Shown here in pieces: positions 1 to 12,300 of a DNA stretch of 64,000 bases. The notes under the pieces are model-generated. The model was not told the DNA's origin. It searched no databases and saw only the letters and a list, made by a program, of their open reading frames with translations. Origin of the DNA: Edolisoma coerulescens (Eukaryota; Chordata; Aves; Passeriformes; Campephagidae); NCBI GenBank assembly GCA_013397115.1, contig VWZW01006247.1, positions 496,001 to 560,000 of the forward strand, given 5' to 3'. How positions within the stretch are numbered: position 1 is the stretch's first letter; each line of letters starts with the position of its first letter. A program made the position numbers and the translations under genes.

Positions 1-2184
1 TCAAGTGACTATTTTGCCTGGGTCTATACTCCTGAGACCAAGAAGGCTGATAAACTACATACTGTTCCTCTGATTTCATAACACTGGCATCACAGCATCA
101 AAAGAACTATCTGTTCAGTGTTTGTTCTCTTTTAATTTAATGAACTATAAAAAGGGAACTCTAAATACCCACCTAAGTATTCTCAATGATTCGGGATACA
201 TTGCACACCCAGAGCAGATTTGATTAACTCCTTGCCACCACTGTTTTCACGTGTCCATTGCCAGCAATGGATGCCATGTGAAAAGGGGAACGGAAGGAAT
301 AAAATAATTGCTCTCTATGTGATACAAAAAGGGATTAATACTGCCTTGTAAGAGCAGAACCAAGAAACAATTCTACTCACAGGGGCAGCAGTGCTTTTCC
401 TCTCAGGAATGGCAGTGCCAGGGCAAGGAGCAGGTTCACAGCTGAGCACCCCCTACCAGAGACAAGGGACCTACACAGAAATGGCCCAACTATTTCCAAA
501 ATAAATGTGGAACCCTACAACAGATTTGCATTTCAAGCCAAATTATCCCTGGTACAGCTCTGCTGACTGTGGTGGAAGAACAAGAAAAATTAATCTGGCC
601 CTATGGGACAACTATGGCAAACCTTCCCCATAAATCAGTTTAGGAGCAAGATATCTGACAGCTGGAAGCTCCATGTTTCTTGCTAACTTCAAAGGCCAAG
701 ACTTGACAGAGTGAATTAAAAACTTGTGGCTGCCACTATCAAACACCTTCCCTGCACCACATCTGTCCTTGTACTCCATAAGTGTTCCCAATAGGTTAAA
801 TTTCAAACTGTCCAGGTTAAATTTCAACTGTGCAAGTAGGTCTACAGTGAAGCCACAGCAGTCCCTCCTGCTCCACCTCTCTATAATTGCTCTCACACCC
901 TGACTCAAAGCCTCATTCAGTCAGAGCATGACAAAGTGCGTGCTTTTCAGATGGGTGTTTTGCTTTTTAATTTTTTTAATAAATGTATCAGGCAACATGG
1001 TATATCTCTTGCTGCCTCCGATTACTGTCATGACAATATGGTTGTGGTTATTTAAAGCAGAATTTGGTAAGAAAAACCAAATCCACTTGATACACTGAGC
1101 AGAACACTAGGCAGAACTGAGCCAAGGCCTGCCAATGCTGAAGGAACATGAGAGTCAGTGCCAGAGGACCAAATCCTGGATGCCATGTTAGCCACATGAA
1201 GGTTTTGACCTTCAAGTACAATGGGCTGCAGCCAGATCAAGTCATCGACATCACCAGAAACAGAGGAATCCCTGGAAAGGAAGGCAGAAAACTCTTGTGG
1301 GCTACATAGTCTCTACAAGGTTTGCACGGCTGAGATGGGAGCTGGAATCTGCAGCAGACCCTCAGGCAAGATCTGCTTTGGGGGGACAGAGGAGATGGGA
1401 AGACTTGCACTATTTCTTGCGCCTTTTGCCAAGATTCAGATAGCACAGATTATGGTAAAATTCACTTGGCAAAAAAGGCCTTTATTAGAAAAACAAAAAA
1501 AGAAGAAAAAAAAAGAAAAAAATTTCTAGTGAGTATCAGGACTGAGATTTCAAAAAGTACAAGATCTGTATAAATTCAGCAAGATGTCCAGCACCAGATT
1601 ATTTCATGGTGCAACAAAGAACCTGGGGAGAGGCCAATGGGACCTGGTGAGGGGAACACCATCTACCTCCCCAGCAGACTGCCAGTCTTAGGTACTTCTC
1701 AACAGCAGATGGATTTTCCTTGTTCCTGCAGCATCTCAGGTCCCACGGGAGGTATTGGTTGCAAGCAAGCACCTGAATATTGCCTAATGGAGTAAGCCAA
1801 TCACTAACTCAGCTGGCGTGTCCATGCCCATCCACTGATTAGGTGGGGTTTTTCTGGATGCATTTCCGCCGTAGCATTTCTTTTTTCTTCTTTCTCCACT
1901 TTAAAGTGTAAGCAAAAGGACTGCTTTCATCAGTAATAAGTTAAAATCAGAAACGACCTAACTAACAAGTAACTGACATTGGTCCTTGGAGCCCAAAGAG
2001 TAAAATCCATAGAAAATCTATTGGTTCCATTTTTTCTGGTATATCCCATGCACACCCCCATTAGAAAAATGGGGTTTATGAATCTTATCATACAGCAAGG
2101 AGCAGTACCTCAGAGCCAGAGCTGACAGTCCGTGGTAGAGGTCTGGGCTCTCTCAGATTGCTAAGTATGGTTCTAAGTCACTGC
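1..2184. other. 3' UTR and 3' flank of TMEM229B, no other gene seen
   Basis: There is no recognisable coding exon on either strand. The right part, at least 1487-2184, is probably TMEM229B 3' UTR. An A-rich simple stretch lies at 1490-1522. The short open frames here have no familiar protein features. The next gene to the left in other amniotes is PLEK2, and no exon of it was recognised. Confidence 0.5.
1481..1486 (-). terminator. TMEM229B: Candidate polyadenylation signal for TMEM229B
   Basis: The plus strand reads TTTATT here, which is AATAAA on the minus strand, about 700 nt past the TMEM229B stop codon. It lies just beyond a minus-strand T-rich tract (plus A-rich 1490-1522) and is followed by T-rich and GT-containing sequence. 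It is the clearest canonical hexamer on this strand I found in 1-2184, but the human 3' UTR is longer as I recall, so the true site may lie further left or outside the window. Confidence 0.35.
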
Positions 2185-2688
2185 TCAATCCGTCTTCACG
2201 TGGCCGTTGGCCAAGGCAACGGGGGCGGTGGGGGCCCCCGGCTCGGCAGTCTCATCAAATCGTAAGCGCAGGGTGTTTCTGATCACCAGCTGTTCCATGA
2301 TGAAAGAAGCACAAAACCATGGGATGGCATACTCCAAGGTGATCAGGCCCATGAAGTCAAAATCAAACTGGGAATAGTCCCATGGGCAAGCATTGAACTG
2401 GCGTAGGATGAGGCCAGTGGTGAACTCCCAGAGGTATGTCCACAGTGTGTAAATGAAGCAGCGCACTAAAATGTTACACTTGTCTTTGAGATACAGATAC
2501 ATCTTCTCCACAATGAGGATGGAGGTGCCATAGATGAAGAGTGCCCACACACTGGTAACACCTGGGAACTTCCAGTTGAAGTTGACCACAAAGTCCCAGG
2601 CAGCTGTGAACATCACCTCACAGAAATAGCCATGGATGGCGTAGAGGTACCATCGTGAGAAAGCGGTCAGAGGTTCTGCCGCAGCCAT
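2185..2688 (-). CDS. TMEM229B: Transmembrane protein 229B, complete coding frame in one exon
   Basis: The 167-codon frame runs from an ATG at 2688-2686 to a TGA at 2187-2185. I recognise the protein as TMEM229B: it begins MAAAEPLTAFSRWYLYAIHG, ends LANGHVKTD, and has the same length as I recall for the human protein. Four hydrophobic segments lie at about residues 12-34, 44-64, 72-96 and 110-134, with a polar C-terminal tail of about 30 residues. A WEFTTG motif in the third segment and CPWDYSQF in the following loop are hallmarks of the family (the CmpB/TMEM229 group). The protein is expected to be a multi-pass membrane protein; its biochemical role is not established and I infer none. The start has a good context (A at -3, G at +4). 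A strong acceptor ends at 2715 in the plus numbering, so only 26 nt of 5' UTR share the exon. The frame is intact and looks functional. Confidence 0.96.
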   Translation of the reverse strand: MAAAEPLTAFSRWYLYAIHGYFCEVMFTAAWDFVVNFNWKFPGVTSVWALFIYGTSILIVEKMYLYLKDKCNILVRCFIYTLWTYLWEFTTGLILRQFNACPWDYSQFDFDFMGLITLEYAIPWFCASFIMEQLVIRNTLRLRFDETAEPGAPTAPVALANGHVKTD

Positions 2689-2750
2689 TCTTCTGCACTC
2701 ACCCCAGCAGCACTCTGAAAGGAAGAGGGAGAGAGAGGGAGAGAGGAGTC
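2689..2750 (-). other. TMEM229B: Splice acceptor and short 5' UTR of the TMEM229B coding exon
   Basis: Read on the minus strand, a long CT-rich tract (plus-strand 2717-2748, purine-rich there) ends in TTTCAG, with the AG at 2716-2715. Exonic sequence then runs from 2714 to the ATG at 2688. This is a textbook polypyrimidine tract and acceptor, so upstream exon(s) must be non-coding. The 26-nt leader also contains GTGAGT (2702-2697), which looks like a donor but is probably incidental. Confidence 0.8.
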
Positions 2751-4260
2751 AATGAGGATGTCACAAGTCCTCATCCCCTAGATGGCAACACACAAACTTG
2801 TAACAAAGGATAAATCCGAGAAAGAAGTGACTCTTGTTTTTACCACAGCACATTTTAAGTCCTGGGGAAAGGTGGCAGCTTACAGGGCTCCATGACTCAG
2901 GATGGGCCTGAACAACATATACTGCTCTGCCTGAAAATTGGGATGCCGCTGGTATTACACTGGTGATAAGGAGGGAGTTGATAAGTACAATGGCTTTGCC
3001 AGGAGCAAGGTTGCCAAAGAATTTACTGGTTGCAAGTCAGTAGAAAAATACAGTCATCCCACAAGGAGCACACATCACCTGTTTGCTCTTTTCAAGAAAC
3101 AGCACTGTACCTTACTTTTCTGATTCTATTATGGAATAGATTAGATGAACACAGCAGTGTAAAACTGGGCCTTTCCAGCTGTTGCCTACAGTCTCTATAC
3201 CCAAAATGTTTACTGTAGTGTAAAACTGAGCTTTGATGGGAGCTACAGCAAGGGAACTAGAGGAGAAAATTCAGAGATTTTACACTTACAGACACCATAC
3301 CTTGCACTCATTATTCAGCTGAACTTTTATTTTGCCTGTTGAAGAACTCATCCATTGTATGGCTAGCATTTGTAAAATAATTTTCTTACGGTGTCAGACT
3401 TCCTGATTCCAAGTCAGAAAGCACAAGAGAGCCACTGAAATCCATTCAGATTTGGCTTTGGGACAGCAAAGCACAAAGGAGGAGAATAAAAAGGAACAGC
3501 TGAGCCTAGAGAGGGGTAGTTAGTCATGATAAATAGGGAATAAGAACCAGCTCTAATTGTCTATACAGGAAGAAATTGCTGAAGAGGTTTTGAAAAGGCA
3601 CAATTTGCTTATCACTGAACTGTTTCAGCACAATTAGCTTTTACACTTTCTGTAGAGATTCACAAGTCTGCCATGCTACAATCGATGATACAAGGCGATT
3701 ATAAGCATAATTTTACAGAAGCCTTGCAGATTTACACCACAGGATGAATTGGACTTCTTTCATTCTTAGAAACTTACTCCTTCGAGTTGAGTTTCTCCAG
3801 ACTCTTTATCAAGCACTATTGAACTTGCTCTGCACTTGTCAGTTCTGTGGCACAATATGCTAGGAAAGGACCACACTAACCTTACATACAATCATTCCGT
3901 GCCATCTGGAAAGAGACTGTTCCTGCCCTGCCCTGTAAACACAGTGCCTCTCTGAACAAAGTATTAACAGGCAGTACAACTGACATTCTGATAGGAGATA
4001 AGAGAAACTTCTGTAAAGAAAAAACAGAACTATAATAGTAAGCACGAAGAAGATATGCAGAGGAATATCGAAAGTGAAAAGGACAGAGCTGTATCCATGA
4101 TCTGTTCACACTTCTCTTAACCAGACACACAAACAACCAAAGCCTTGACAGTTCATACGATTTAGGTGCTTGAACAAAGACACATTTTCTGATGGCAGAA
4201 TCCATTTCACACAGGACACTGAGCCATCATTACATGCTACAGAGAAAGATCAACAGCATA

Positions 4261-4282
4261 TAGTGAGGTTGTAGTGAGGTTG
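4261..4282. repeat. Perfect 11-bp tandem duplication
   Basis: The unit TAGTGAGGTTG occurs twice with no spacer. It is a simple local duplication with no gene association. Confidence 0.85.
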
Positions 4283-4752
4283 AAAGACTAAAGAATCACT
4301 AGAGATTTCCTCATGTCTCCTAACAATTCAGTCCCAAGAAACCCTGCAAGACAGCAGAGGAGGTGGCACATGAGAAATATGCAGGAGGTGTATGTCCACA
4401 CAGTCCATAAGAAGCTGATGCGTAAAGGCACTGCAAACCAAGGAGAGTTTGTCACTGTAATGTTACTTGGTTAGTTTGCCAACACAGCTGATAAGCTTAG
4501 GACTCTGAATCCTCATATCATTACTCCATTCTGACATAATTTCAAGAACAAATCAGAAATCAGAGGTACAGTAGTAAGAGAAAGCAGTAAGAAGGCATCA
4601 TGGTTTAAACCCAGCTAGCAACTAAGTTCCAGACAGCCACTTGCTCACTGCTCTCCAGTAGGATGGGAAGAGGAATCAGGGAGGAAAAAAGAAAGTAAAA
4701 CTCATGGGTTAAGATGAGTTTAATAATTGAAACAAAGTAAAATGTAATAATA

Positions 4753-4893
4753 ATGTAATTAGCTCAGTTGGTTAGAGCATGATGCTAATATTGCCTGGGT
4801 TGTGGGTTTGATCCCTGTATGGGCCATTCAACTTAAGCATTGGACTTGATGATTCTTGTGGGTCCCTTCCAACTCAGAATATTCTGTGATGTT
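4753..4893 (+). mobile_element. TguSINE1-type SINE (tRNA-Ile head, CR1 tail)
   Basis: The head (about 4753-4826) resembles tRNA-Ile. It has an A box around TAGCTCAGTTGG (4760-4771), an anticodon-arm region GCTAATATTGCC, a B box around GGGTTTGATCC (4804-4814), and ends GGGCCA. The tail (about 4827-4893) reads GGACTTGATGATTCTTGTGG, then GTCCCTTCCAACTCAG, and finishes with the CR1-style ATTCTGTGAT. This tRNA/CR1 composite matches the TguSINE1 family described from zebra finch, which is thought to be moved by CR1-type machinery. The acceptor-stem 5' half has decayed (ATGTAA where GGCCGG is expected), so it is not a working tRNA gene. ATGTAAT-like sequence on both sides may be the remains of a target-site duplication. 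Confidence 0.85.
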
Positions 4894-6769
4894 TCTGTAA
4901 TATGTAATGTCATTATCCAAAGAAGAAAATGATTGTAAAGATTTTACTAAGTTGCCAAGGAACTGTATGGTTGTTCTCTCTTTTCTATAAGCCTTTCTAA
5001 CATTTTCAGTTGTGATCCTTAGTCCTTGCACTTCTCTCTACAGCTTTACATGAAATGTATTTGAACTGTTAGCTGGGAGCACCCTTGTAATTTTGAAAAT
5101 CAATTCATAAAGTTGGATCAAATGCACACTGGGTCCCTCCCTCTCCCCCTCCATTTTTGCTCCAAGGTTGCCCTCACCAACTATTTCCGTTGCCTTATAC
5201 CTCCCTACAAAAGCTAAAGATTCATAGAAACATATCCAACAAGCCACGTCCTGTTCTACCCCCCACTATTTCCTCTGTGCAATGAAGATTTCTCTTTCCT
5301 GGTTCTATACCACATACTTAATAAAACTCTATTTTCTGTTTCTTTTTTACTGTTTGCAAAATATTTAGTCAGTACATTAGAAGTCTAATAACTGAATGAA
5401 TCTAGATCAGGTCTGGGACATCTACTATACAAGTCAACCCATTGCAAAGACCACCGTTGAGTTCTTTTGAATCCAATGGCTTTCACCACGACTGCAAAGA
5501 GACAAACATCAATGCACTAGCACTGTCTCAATATTTGCCTTCTCTACTGTCGTGTGCCCAGTCGCCCCAACCTCGATGGAAACCTCCTTCTTACAATAGG
5601 CTTGAAAGAGCCCTCACAGACTTCCTGCTGATTAGGAGCATCCCAAAATAGGGCAGATGCCAATCTGTGGTAGCCCAAACATAACTGGTTCCACTGTTCT
5701 AGGCACTAAGCAAATCCACAAATCACAGCTCCTCCTGTAAAATATTTCATCCAAAATAAAACAGAAAGTACATAGTAAGACATAAAGGGAGTGGATGATA
5801 CATTTAGGGGGGCTATCACAAGCCACAGCACATCACTGCACAAGCTGAGGACTGTACAACTTAATGGTTACAAGTCGTTTGAGTATTTACAAAACAATTA
5901 AAACTGCAGCTTTTCCCAAGCATCTTATTTCCCAGCCACACCAAATTATTTGGTGTCTGGTAAGCAATACTGCACAAAAAGGTCTCAAGAGGGACATAAA
6001 GGAGAAAAGTGTTGTTTTATTGGGCAGAAATTCATGAGAGAAGAATCAAGCTGAAAAGTAGTTGCATGACATTAGCAGGAGAAGCATCCAAACAGAAGAC
6101 CAAGACTGGATTCAGTAAGAAATACAGATTTGTGAAAAGCCTCAAGTAGATAATTGAACTTGGTGATGCAAAACTTTTAACAGAGTGACAGTAATACTGA
6201 CCAAAAGGCTCTGAATGTATGAGAGCTATTTGGTCTCCTGAGAGGAACAAATGACATTTATCACTGAGGTACTTACAATGGGATGGGCAGCAGCTTCCTG
6301 AAAATCAGAAACACAGCTGCCAGCTATGCAATTGTCTCAGCAGAGAGCAAACAATGCATGGAGACTGCACATGGATGACCATGCTTGCACTGAGGCTGCT
6401 TGCACTGTGCTGTTTTGGGGAAAACAGGGAACTTCTAAATTCAAAGTTTTGAAAATACCTTCCATCATCAGCAAATTATGTTTCAAATAGTTAAAACAGA
6501 AATAGTTCCTCTAATACAAAGTTATTAGGAAGCTTGAGCTAGGCCAGCACAAAATTCTTCTTTCTTTCTCTACCAGGACCTTCTTTCCAGCTTGCTGAGA
6601 AAAAAAAAAGGCAAGTCTATGGAAAATACACATGGACCTCCAAGGAATACTCAGTCCTTTCCTGCCCTGCCTGAGTGCATAACTCTGCTAGTAATGAAGG
6701 GGCCAAGAGCCCACTCCACCTAAAGGAAACAAGCAGGGAAGTATATGAAGGACTGAGTTTCTTTACAGA

Positions 6770-7218
6770 AATCTGGTTGCAGCACCAAGTTCACTGAGGA
6801 CACAAAGCTGGGAGGAGTGGCTGATATCTCCTAGAGCTGTGCAGCCCTTCAGAAGGATCACAACAGGTTGGAGAGATGGGCGGAGAGGAACTGTCTGAAA
6901 TTCAACAAAGACAAATGCAGGGTCCCACACCTGAGGAAGAATAACTCCATGCAAGGACAAAGAGGCAATGGGCAGAAACTGATGAACAGGAAGTTCCACC
7001 TGAATATGAGGAAGGATTTCTTTACTGTGCAGGTGATCAAGCACTGGACAGACTGCCCAGAGAGGCTGTCCTGTCTCCATCACTGGAGACATTCAAGAAC
7101 TGTCTGGATGCAATCCTGTGACATGTGCTCTAGGTTGACCCTGCTTGAGCAGGGGGTTTGGACCAGATGACCCATTGTGGTCCTTTCCAACCTGACCATT
7201 CTGTGATTCTGTGATCAG
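6770..7218 (+). mobile_element. CR1 retrotransposon 3' fragment, 5'-truncated and internally deleted
   Basis: The element begins within the reverse-transcriptase palm. A translated stretch reads KFTEDTKLGG where active CR1 copies carry an FADD-type catalytic box, followed by LERWAERNCLKFNKDKCRV. It then jumps to the 3' part, RKFHLNMRKDFFTVQVIKHW, so some coding sequence between them is missing. It ends with the family's 3' signature, TCCTTTCCAACC then ATTCTGTG repeats (7197-7216). Stops and frame changes show it is dead. The 3' end resembles that of the minus-strand CR1 at 60.0 kb, suggesting a related subfamily. Confidence 0.88.
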
Positions 7219-9320
7219 GGCAGGACTTTGACTTATGGCTGCAAGAAAGAACCAAGATTACACTTTAATATTTTAGAATTTCAACTCTGAATTGGGTATT
7301 AATAATCCCCTAGGTTGAGGTAAGATACAGGTAAAACTGATGCACCAGGCCAAGAAAGGAGAAAGGACTTACATCCCACACTGCCCCACTTCACGTGACA
7401 CCCCTCTGTGCAAGAGGAGCACCTCCATACTCACATTTGATTTTGCAGGTGATGCAGCCTTGGCAGGCAAGAGGGAAGTGATCAGAAAATGGACTGGTGG
7501 TAGACCAAGAAATAATGGCAGATTTGTCTCACACAAGCACTGCAGGGGAGACCTCAGTGGATGTCGTATTCACGCCTGATTAAGTTCTTGATCACTGCCT
7601 GGCTCATTTTTTTTCAAAGCTCTCCTTTGCAGTGGCTTTCTGCCCATTTCCCCACTACCAAGCCAGACTGTTCTTAAAAAAAAAAGTCTCTCACAGATTG
7701 TCTTTATTCCCTCTAATCCAGCAGAATTATTTAGATGCTCTGGATGAGTGTAATGAGACCTCATCAAGAAACTATGAATCAACTTTGAAGTGCTAATAAA
7801 GGAAAATCACAAACAAAAACCTCCATGACACAATTCTCCTAATAAGTGATGTCCTGAGGCTATGAATTCTGTCAGCTACTTGATCCACTGCAGGTGAACT
7901 TAAACTACTGCAGCATGTTTCTTACTCATCGTGCCCAGTTATTTCTGCAAGTTAAAAAGTTAGGGCACAATATTATTTTATAAATTCATATTTCAAATAT
8001 TTACTAGTATTTAGTTCTATAACATAAATGTTTGTATTTCTAAGAAATGCCTTAGATACATCTATAACCCTATGTTACATATCATAATTACTCTTAAATT
8101 TGAAAAAGTGCAAAGGAGACACATACATAGTAGGATACTTCAGTCTCTCCAAACGACAGGACCATGAGTAGCAGACCACGCTGAAGTGAAGGGCACTTGC
8201 CTCTCCCTGCCCATGAGCTGTACTGCTACTGTCCTCCTTCCTCAGATTCTTATTACCCAAATAGTATTTATGTAAAAGTAACCGTTCTTCATTACTTTTT
8301 AATTACTTTCATTGGCACATCACTGTAGCTACTGTGTTCTTTCTTAAGAATGGGAGAATCAGATGCATATCTGCTTTCTGCTTTAGCAAGGATTACAGTA
8401 GATACGAGAACGTGTTGGTGAAAATTGACATGCATTTTTGAGCAATACCTGTTTAAGTGTAATTCTTATTTTGCGTTTTCCCTGTGAGTAAACACCTAGC
8501 AAGCATACCTTTGCAACTATGGACAACATTCAATGAATATGCTGCAAATCTGGCTTCAGCATTTTCAGAGAGGTCTCACACACCATTAGAAGTAAAGGTT
8601 TACAGAACACTAGATGTGTACAGAACACCAGGTACTAGATTTGGCCCCAAGACATTAGTTCATCAGTGTTTAAAGATTTATACAGTAAAGTCTTAGTGGT
8701 ACTTATGTGCTGAAGTCATAACTCTGAGGAGATATTCATCCTTCAGGTAACTAAGAGCCTCAATTAACTGTGGCTCAGAAAATAGGATTTCAACTGTACT
8801 GAAGTGTGGAAGAGCTCCAGCAGATCGATTAATCAAGCCCTGCAATGAAGCTAAAAGCATGCCACAGACATCTCCAAATACAGACTCTCAGTGCTTTCAG
8901 GAACGATCGGGAGCCCTGGGATTTTGGTTAGTTCTGACTCATCTGTTTTTGCCCCTTCTCTGTCTGGACTCTACATCCATCAGGATGCACACTGTCTCCC
9001 TTCCATATACTGCAGGGTAAGAAAGCACAGTCTATTCCTTATCTGTATTTTCCCCTCATTTTTGTCTCTAGCTCCTGTCCCATAGAAGGCACATCATTTC
9101 CTTGCCACTCCTTGTTTTCTTGTTCCCTTGCCCAGTTCACTCTGTACCTGCTGGCAGCCTCTGATCCCTGTCTATCTTTCAAATCTGGTCCAAAGAGAAT
9201 TGGGATACAGTAAAAAAGAATGACGACAAAAGGAGATTAAATGAATCCAATTACCAGACTAACCCAAAGGGATGGGGAAGTGTAGCTCTTAGTGGTAATG
9301 CCTGTGTGTGGGCTGCCCAG

Positions 9321-9360
9321 AAGGTACCATTTCACAATGGAAGGTACCATTTCACAACAG
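9321..9360. repeat. Imperfect 20-bp tandem duplication
   Basis: Two adjacent 20-bp units begin AAGGTACCATTTCACAA; the second differs from the first only near its end (about 18 of 20 bases shared). It is a local duplication in otherwise unremarkable intronic sequence. Confidence 0.85.
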
Positions 9361-12300
9361 AAAGGAGAAAGGTAGGGTTTTCTTGGGAAGGAGTGTAGAA
9401 GGAGGTGGCAACTCAGAGGACAAAGAAAAAATATGAAGATGTTGTTTAAAGAATAGCTTTCTGATCAAGGCGATCTCATGAATGGCAGCAGAAGTGCAGA
9501 AAGTGGAGACTTTCCATGTCCTGCTGCACACATAGCGGGAAATGTTACGTTACGTGAATGCACCTCAGCCCACCTTAGTGACCACTCCAACTTGAGAACC
9601 AATTAAGGTAGTAGCTCTTTACTTACAGTGACCAAGAGGAATGTTTCCTTTGTACCTGACAGAAGTTAAGACCCCCAACAGTCATGCAAGTAGCAGACTT
9701 GAAAGACACTATGAAAATGACTGAATCCAAACCTGACATCTACAAGTATTAAGCCCAAATCTCCCCAGCATCTCCTTCAGGTAAGGTCTTGCTCTTCTCC
9801 AAGCCTGTTGCTATAAGGCTCTTGTACCTTACCTGCTGCCCTTCCCTGTTTGGAAAAATCTGCCCTGAGTTCCCAACATTTGCTGATACTACGGTTCTCA
9901 AAACAAGTAAATGTCCAGCAAGAGCCCAAGTGCCCCTGATGTGCCTCCAGCACAAAGCAGAGACTTTGAAGCCAGAACTGTCCTATAGGAGCAGGCAGAG
10001 CTTGCCATTAACACTGAGGAAGAGGGAACCAGCATTATGGAAGCTCTGTGCCCAAGGAGATGGTATGTCCAGGGGACACAATCTGCTCTGAGAATCTGTA
10101 TCAGCCATCCTTCAGTTTTGGGCGCTTAGTTGCTGGATTCACCATTATCTTAACCTGGACAGTTGGCTTCTTTCTCTGCAGCGAGAGCAGACCTGAGTTC
10201 CTAGAACCCCGTTTTCAAAAGGTCACACAGATTCACACACCGTGACTTCAGGCCTCATAGTTCCCTAATGGGCAACTGCCTGACTCTTAAGCTCCTGTGA
10301 GCTGGGCCCCTTCATATCAAACTGAGCATTCAAGTACAGTGGTAATCAAAATTCATGTGTGTTTTCAAAAACTTGAGCTTAACACATGATATTAGCTGAC
10401 TGAAGAAAATCTGACATTCAAAGAACATAATGCATATCATGCCTTACCAGCAACCATAAACCAGAGTGACAAATGGAGAATTTGTCCTGAAACACGAGAG
10501 TTTACAAGATTTTATCCTTTCCACTGTCACTACACAGCCAACACACGTAAAGAAAAGACAACATTATGGCAAGACATCATGTGTCACCCATCTTATGTGG
10601 TTTCTTACAGCTTTTTGGAAATTCAGACAGTTGGTTTTTGAAAAGGTGGGGTTTTTTTCTTCTTAGCAAATGCCTCATCTTTCCAAAGCAAAATGAAAAG
10701 AAAATAAACCATTCTGCTTCAACCTACAATAAAAAAATAGGTCAACTCACAAAGGTCAGTATCAGTAACAAATAAATATGCTTAGCCCAGCACTTCTGAA
10801 CAATCTTCAGAAATAAGCCAGAATCAGGATGAAATGGATGAAAGCCAGAGGTGGAAAAAAAAGACAAAAACATTCAAACATTTTTCACATTGAAAATAAA
10901 GCTTGGCAGAGAAAAATACTACGATCAAGGTGCTGAAGTATCTAAAATCCTAGCTTGCTAACATATTGACACAATCCAAGTCACTTAAATCTGTATCATT
11001 GACAGATTCAAAGTAATCTCTCCTCGTTTGCTACAGGTAAAGGTCAAAGCATCATTTCGTAAAACTAGCTGCTTCTTTTATGGAAATTCTTGTTGCATAT
11101 ACACAACTCTAAAGAACTGTTTCCCTCTCCTTTTATTACTCTTCGCTGGTGTACAAGCCTTTAAAAATTCCCAGAATTCAATTGACAGTAGGTAACTGGA
11201 TAGTTTAAATACCTGCAGCTAGCAACTACAGTCATTCTTCATCTAGAAGGAAGAGAACTGCTACAGTTCATAAAGAAATGTAGCATCTTGGTCTAAGCTG
11301 AGTTAAGGTTAAACCCTGCAAGCAGAAGATACTGCATAAAGTCAGATGAAACAGGAGAGAGCACACTTTTAAGCACCTTCAGGTTCATAGCCCAAGATTG
11401 TCATGAAGAGTTTCCTTCTCTCTTTCCCCTTTTGGAAATCTCTTGATGACAATTCTACATCAAATAATTTTCACTTCTGAATATATAATTTTTTCCTTCC
11501 TAACAATTAACTATCTCTGAGATGTCAAAGAATCAGGTCTCCCAAGTGCTATCTGCTACTCACTCAGCTATGACTCCTCAAGTTTCCTCCTAACACCCCT
11601 GGTGTAAAACTTGAGCCGTCTCAGAGTACTAAATTATTCTTTTTCACCAAAGGAATCCCTGTGGAGCCTCCAAGATCACCTCATCGACCTCATCTTCTTA
11701 ATTTCAAGTTCACACAGGCATAAGAGGTAGAAACATCCTGGAAAGGAAGGGTAGAGGAGGATAAACCTCAGAATTCTGCTGAGCACCTCATCTTGTCCAA
11801 CAAGATCCTCAAGTAGACAACCATGCCAGCTACTGGGAAAGGAGCTTCTCTAAGCAGTTTCCCAGTTTTTACCACTAGTGCCCACCAATTACCATACCAT
11901 GGGTACTAATCATGCTATCACTGGCTTGCAAAGTATGTAATCAGCAGTGGACATATTTTGTATGCACAAATAAATTAGTGACGAGTTTTGGACTTTATTG
12001 TTCAGATTTATTTCAATTCAGCATCACTTAGGTAAATTTCTCTTTATAGACTTGTCAAATCTCTCTGTCCTGAATAACAAGTCAAAAAAACTTAGGTTTT
12101 AGAGCCTAGTTCCTATACAGCAAACATACCCCTCACTGTATTGGGTACTTCTGTTCCTATTTACATCTTTGCAAAAGAAGGCTGACATTTTTAGCACTGT
12201 TATTTCCTAAAGGTATCAGGAAGCTTAGCATTCAAGTTACAATCACAAAGACACCATCTTCATGTTTTATGCACACCCGTCATTTTTGTCTTTTGTAAGC

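Noticed and set aside
4753..4826. A tRNA-Ile gene on the plus strand
   Set aside because: The A and B boxes are present, but the 5' acceptor strand does not pair with the 3' end, and the sequence continues into a CR1-like tail. It is the head of a SINE.
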